The position numbers and the translations under genes were made by a program. A DNA stretch of 64,000 nt, from contig NC_074721.1 in the NCBI RefSeq assembly GCF_947242115.1, positions 41,107,754 through 41,171,753 on the forward strand, read 5' to 3'. Every line of letters begins with the position of its first letter. Position 1 is the stretch's first letter. This document shows positions 59,821 to 64,000 of this stretch, piece after piece. Source of the DNA: Biomphalaria glabrata (taxonomy: Eukaryota; Mollusca; Gastropoda; Planorbidae). A model generated the notes under the pieces. The model was not told where the DNA came from. It saw only the letters and a program-made list of their open reading frames with translations, and made no database searches.

Positions 59821-61383
59821 AGCCGGTATCGACCTCGAATGATCAGGGTTGCGTATCCTTGTCTAAGCCACGTACATTTCAATCTGTAGGCTGTATGCCT
59901 GTTGGTTAGGAGGACCTATTATTATAGCTTATTATATACCATGTATAGATCTTTTTAGGGCAGAAGTGTAACAGAGACATATAGATGAAATTTAAGGCTT
60001 ATATTAATTAAAAGTATCGCTAAACAGCTATTTTTTTTTATATAGATGTAATTACCTACACCCAAATCACAATCTGCATTGTAGGCCTATATTTTAAGCT
60101 CAGTCCAAAGTAAAAAAAAATGCCTATCGTTTCTTTACTTCGGGATCATCGCGACATAATTGGCCTGAAGAGCGTTTCTTCTGTTATGGTTTTAACAACT
60201 TTATCAGGTCCTACATCTTATGTCTTGAAGCTCATTTACAAAACCTTCTAATAATCGGGGAGCACTTAGATCTAGATCTAAACCACAAATCCACAAAGAT
60301 GTCGATCTAGTCTGAATGGCCCAACTAGAGAATGTACAAAGAAATCTGGCTCAATAACTTCATGACCTTTCACCTTTTTTGAGATTGTAAGGTAGATCTA
60401 GATTTTGACATGCAAGGGAAACATTTATTTAATTAAAGAAACAATAATAATTCTGATCTTTTGTAGATCTATATTTATAGCTCTAGATTATAGTCTAGTG
60501 TTATAGATTAAACAAAGATCTAGATCTAGTCATTTAGATTAGATTACACAATGATTTGAATGTTTGTTTTGATCAAGAAGTTAGAAACGAGTTTTGAGTC
60601 TTGAGTTTAGAATTAGACAGGGCAGGGTCACAGATCAGTCGGAGTCTAGACTCTATTTAGACTTAGATCTAGAATCTAGAATTCTAGAACTCTAGAAATA
60701 GATCTATATAGATATAGAATAGATATCTACATCTAGAATAGACTTCTAGATCTAGATATCATTATTAATATTGTCATACAGCATACACTTACAAATCTGG
60801 ATACTAGACTCTAGAATATTATTATTATTATATTAATATTAGTTTAGTAGATATAGGGACAGGGATAGATCTACTTAGATCTACTAGGCTAGATAATGAA
60901 TCTTAACTGAGTAGATATCTAGATTACTAAATATAAATTATAATAAATCTAGATCTAAAAATTAATAATTCATTAATTGTCACTAGTGGTACTTTCAACT
61001 GAGTAGTAACTCAAATAGTATTAGATCTAGTACTATACTGTACATAGAATCTCTATTAGATAAGGTGATTAATATAAAAAAGGCATAGAATCTACCTTTC
61101 CTACATTATAGGTCTATATTTAGTACTATAGCCTACTAATAAATTATAGGTCCTACATACTAAACTAGAATCAATTTAAGTAGCCTTAGTAATAGATATA
61201 GATCTATCTGTATATATGATAGTCAAGATCTAAATCTTATATATAGATTTGCTGATCTCTGTGAGTGGCCATTTCATGAAGGGTTTAGCTTGTGCCATCT
61301 TATGGCCTTGACCTAAGGGAAGGATTTTATACAGACTAGGAATGAAAGATTAACATTTCACAGACCTCTCTGTCTTGAGGTCC
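59821..61383. other. AT-rich region dense in CTAGATCT-type palindromes
   Basis: From about 60250 to 61260 the hexamers TCTAGA, AGATCT and CTAGAT recur every few tens of bases, with no regular period. No gene seen. Confidence 0.6.
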
Positions 61384-61985
61384 CCCATCAACTAGATAAT
61401 CTCTTAATCACGTTCGCAGTCTCCCATCAACTAAGTAATCTCTTAATCATGTTCGTGGTCTCCCATCAACTAGATAATATCTAAATCAAGTTCGTGGTCT
61501 CCCATCAACTAGGTAATATCTTAATCAAGTTCGTGGTCTCCCATCAACTAGATAATATCTTAATCAAGTTCATTATCTCCCATCAACTAGATAATATCTT
61601 AATCAAGTTCGTGGTCTCCCATCAACTAGATAATATCTTAATCAAGTTCATTATCTCCCATCAACTAGATAGTATCTTAAATCAAGTTCGTGGTCTCCCA
61701 TCAACTAGATAATCTATTAATCACGTTCGTGGTCTCCCATCAACTAGATAATATCTTAATCAAGTTCATGGTCTCCCATCAACTCTAGGTGATTTCCCCC
61801 CCCCCCTCCCAATCAACTAGATGATCCTCTCATCACGTCCATGGTTCCCCATCAACTAGATGATCCTCTCATCACGTCCATGGTTCCCTATCAACTAGAT
61901 GATCCTCTCATCACGTCCATGGTTCCCCATCAACTAGATGATCCTCTCATCATGTCCATGGTTCCCCAACAACTTGATGATCCTT
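61384..61985. repeat. 39-bp minisatellite with two subfamilies
   Basis: 61384-61795 repeats cccatcaactagataatatc plus ttaatcaagttcgtggtct. After a C-rich break (61795-61811), 61811-61985 repeats a related form, cccatcaactagatgatcct plus ctcatcacgtccatggttc. It lies about 0.65-1.25 kb upstream of the right-end gene start. Confidence 0.95.
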
Positions 61986-62599
61986 AAGTTTAATCACATT
62001 GTTGTGAGGCAGGCTCCTTGAGCCCTGCTAAGTTACCCTTGATTTGAGACTACTGGAGTCTGAGCACAAAAGAGGATATTCCGTTTCCTATGTCAAAAGT
62101 ACCTCCATTAACCTTGAAAGAGCAATCACTGCAGCACACCCCATGTTGTTATGACTTGTGTGGAAGGTACAGGTTTACCATTTAGCAAACCTTTCTCTGC
62201 ATACAATTCTTGTGCTGTGGGAGCCCAACAAAGAAAATGTTTCCTTTCCTATCGGCCTATCTGTCTCCCGTAACAGTTGTTTCCATTAGAGTTCCACGTT
62301 GAGGCAAGGAATGTGCCCAAGATTTGCTGATCTAGTAGATCCAGTGGCCAATCCACTATTATCAAGTGATATTTTCACAGGGCACTACAATGAGGCTTTA
62401 AGACCAGAATATTGAACCACCAGTTAATGGGACCATTGTGGTCCGATTAAACAAAATTGAAATACCTAGATCTATATAAATGTGTTTAAAAGTGTTGACA
62501 AATCAAAAAGATTGTGTAGTTTGTTTTCTCATTTTCCAATTTTGTTCTCAGTTTTTCTGAAATTAATATCCTGATTTGAATTTCATTTTATTCTTTTAG
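61986..62599. other. Upstream region of the right-end gene
   Basis: Less AT-rich than its neighbours. If the acceptor at 62599 is used, a 5' UTR exon should lie here or further left; no promoter element is certain. Confidence 0.4.
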
Positions 62600-62680
62600 T
62601 GCTCAACAAAAAATAGACCAAGATGGCGATGCTTCCACGGCTGTCTGCTCTGAAAGCTGCGGGAAGAAGATGTTTTTCAT
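62600..62680 (+). CDS. First coding exon of a gene with a mitochondrial-presequence-like N-terminus (partial gene)
   Basis: ATG at 62623 lies in the context GACCAAGATGG, a strong eukaryotic start. The 19 codons read MAMLPRLSALKAAGRRCFS plus one base, then the donor GTAATT. Basic, acid-free, with alternating hydrophobic and Arg/Lys residues and an RRCFS end, it looks like a mitochondrial targeting presequence. A pyrimidine-rich acceptor (TTATTCTTTTAG) ends at 62599, so 62600-62622 may be the 3' part of a spliced 5' UTR. The product cannot be named; the remaining exons lie beyond 64000. Confidence 0.6.
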
Positions 62681-63140
62681 GTAATTCTTCACTTATCTTT
62701 ATATTTTTCATATTTGACCTAGTGTTTATTTTACTTACTTTGAATGTTCCTTCATAATATATGACAGTCCAGATTGCATACCACATAACTTTGTACAAGT
62801 CACAATCATGAATAAAAAGTTGAGTAAATTTCTGCTACAATTAAAGCTAGACTTTTATGTCCAAAACTTTTTTTTTCTATTACATCAACCAGAAAACACT
62901 TTCTGATTGGTTAGTTTGTGGCTGCTGTCAGTAAATTTTTCAAAGACTTGCACTTGAACCAATTTACAGATAACATTGTAGCATTATTTTTTTTGTTTCA
63001 TCTTTGTTGATGGGTGTTTTTGCCAAGCTTGATACTTATTAGCCAGAGTTCTTTTTATTAACCTGAAGAAATAGGCAGCATTTTTTTTTGTTTACAAAAA
63101 TACAAAAAATGGAATCTGGCTAGAGGTTTGTGTTGCAATT

Positions 63141-63297
63141 TTGTATAAAGACTACAGTAAATTGCCCATGGGAGAATGTAAAAAACATTAAAATATTAAA
63201 AGTAAGTTGTTAGCCTGATTGTATAAAGACTACAGTAAATTGCCCATGGGAGAATGTAAAAAACATTGAAATATTAAAAGTAATGTTGTTAGCCTGA
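63141..63297. repeat. Tandem duplication of a 78-bp unit, 2 copies
   Basis: TGTATAAAGACTACAGTAAA ... GTTAGCCTGAT occurs twice back to back, with two or three differences, in the first intron of the right-end gene. Confidence 0.93.
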
Positions 63298-63426
63298 TGG
63301 ATTATTTCTATCTTCTCACTAAACAGGACTTTTTTTTTTGTTTGTTTATACTTAGTCTTAATGTGCTTAATTAGTATGTTGATAGCTTTTAAATTAATTT
63401 TGATATTGTCTTGGTTCTTTTTATAG

Positions 63427-63443
63427 GCACAACTCAAGTTCTT
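63427..63443 (+). CDS. 17-nt microexon of the mitochondrial-type gene
   Basis: It is flanked by the acceptor TTCTTTTTATAG and the perfect donor GTAAGT. The 17 nt complete the split codon of the previous exon and add CTTQVL, bringing the total to 75 nt (25 codons), so the next exon starts in phase 0. Only splice-signal strength and phase support it. A LINE fragment begins about 25 nt downstream, inside the next intron. Confidence 0.5.
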
Positions 63444-63474
63444 GTAAGTTAAACATTTTAATTTACTTTTATTT

Positions 63475-63800
63475 TTCTTCTTCTTCTTCATCGTTCTCAT
63501 TGTTATGTTGGAGTGTTCATATGACTAGACCAATACATGAGATGAACTGCGCAGTGGTTTCTAAATCAGGGAGCTCTCCATAAAGTTTTCTTTCTATTGG
63601 GGTGATTTGGGGCCAATGTCTTATATGGGCCTCTTGGTAGAGAGAGCAGTTTTGGAGGACGTGGTCGGCATTTTCTGGTGATACTCCACATGGGCAGATT
63701 TCACTGGTTCCAATTTTGAGCTTCCGGAACATGTGTTGTGGCATTCTGTTGTGTCCGGTCCTGAGTCGAAAGATTAGACGTTGGTCTTGTCGGGATAACT
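63475..63800 (-). mobile_element. LINE 3' end encoding an RNase H-type C-terminus, copy 2
   Basis: Its 75-residue end differs from copy 1 at only three positions, and it shares the same (GAA)n tail (CTTCTTCTTC on plus). It is 5'-truncated at about 63800 and lies in an intron of the right-end gene, in antisense. Confidence 0.82.
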
Positions 63801-64000
63801 TTTATTTAAGGTAAAGTGTCTAGCTTGCACTGTTCTGAACTTACAATCTTAAAAACTTAGATTTTAAATTTTAGACCCTCTTACAAGCTATATTTTCACT
63901 TTTTTTTTTTTTGACTTGATTTAAAAAAAAATGGCACATTACCTCAATTTTGTTAAACTAGTTGTTAATATCCAACCTTCAAGAAAAACTAAGCTATCCC

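Noticed and set aside
61494-61712. ORF with SHQLDNILIKF repeats
   Set aside because: 39-bp minisatellite with a period divisible by three.

Overview
This window is eukaryotic, AT-rich and dominated by repeats. Spliced host exons, many truncated LINEs, tRNA-derived SINEs, MITEs and minisatellites fit a mollusc genome. The SINE and MITE sequences resemble ones I associate with freshwater heterobranch snails (Biomphalaria/Bulinus/Lymnaea type). That organism call is inference from repeat style, not from a marker gene.

Two host genes are supported. (1) A riboflavin transporter of the SLC52A (RFVT) family lies on the minus strand from about 40.9 kb down to 27.7 kb. Six coding exons (coding starts at 40771, 35754, 33218, 31748, 30468, 27919; stop at 27725) join with consistent splice phases into a 571-codon frame with 11 predicted membrane segments. 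A donor 21 nt after the stop implies a spliced 3' UTR, and a possible 5' UTR exon lies at 43.2 kb. (2) At the right end, on the plus strand, is the start of an unidentified gene with a mitochondrial-presequence-like N-terminus: a 58-nt first coding segment (62623-62680) followed by a 17-nt microexon (63427-63443).

Layout: 0-20 kb holds LINE and SINE fossils, TTAA-flanked and hAT-type MITEs, a 23-bp minisatellite (4.56-5.35 kb), a 19-bp minisatellite (8.52-9.27 kb) and long AT-rich stretches. 20-27.7 kb is AT-rich, with a 43-bp array and tandemly duplicated SINEs. 27.7-40.9 kb is the SLC52A gene, whose introns carry several LINEs; one is a 2.3-kb sense-oriented insertion with a 20-bp target-site duplication. 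41-54 kb holds microsatellites, an R4/Dong-like LINE, an RTE-like LINE with a nearly complete reverse transcriptase, and an L2-like LINE fragment. 54.1-58.2 kb is a broken Gypsy-type LTR element with both LTRs and a 5-bp target-site duplication. 58.5-59.8 kb is another RTE-like LINE. 60-62 kb is low-complexity AT-rich DNA plus a 39-bp array, followed by the second host gene.

I found no operon, CRISPR, defence island or other obviously new multi-gene system. The most useful results are the exon structure of the transporter with two short N-terminal exons, the microexon gene, the SPIN-like hAT MITEs, and several cases where transposon tails or neighbours have grown into minisatellites.
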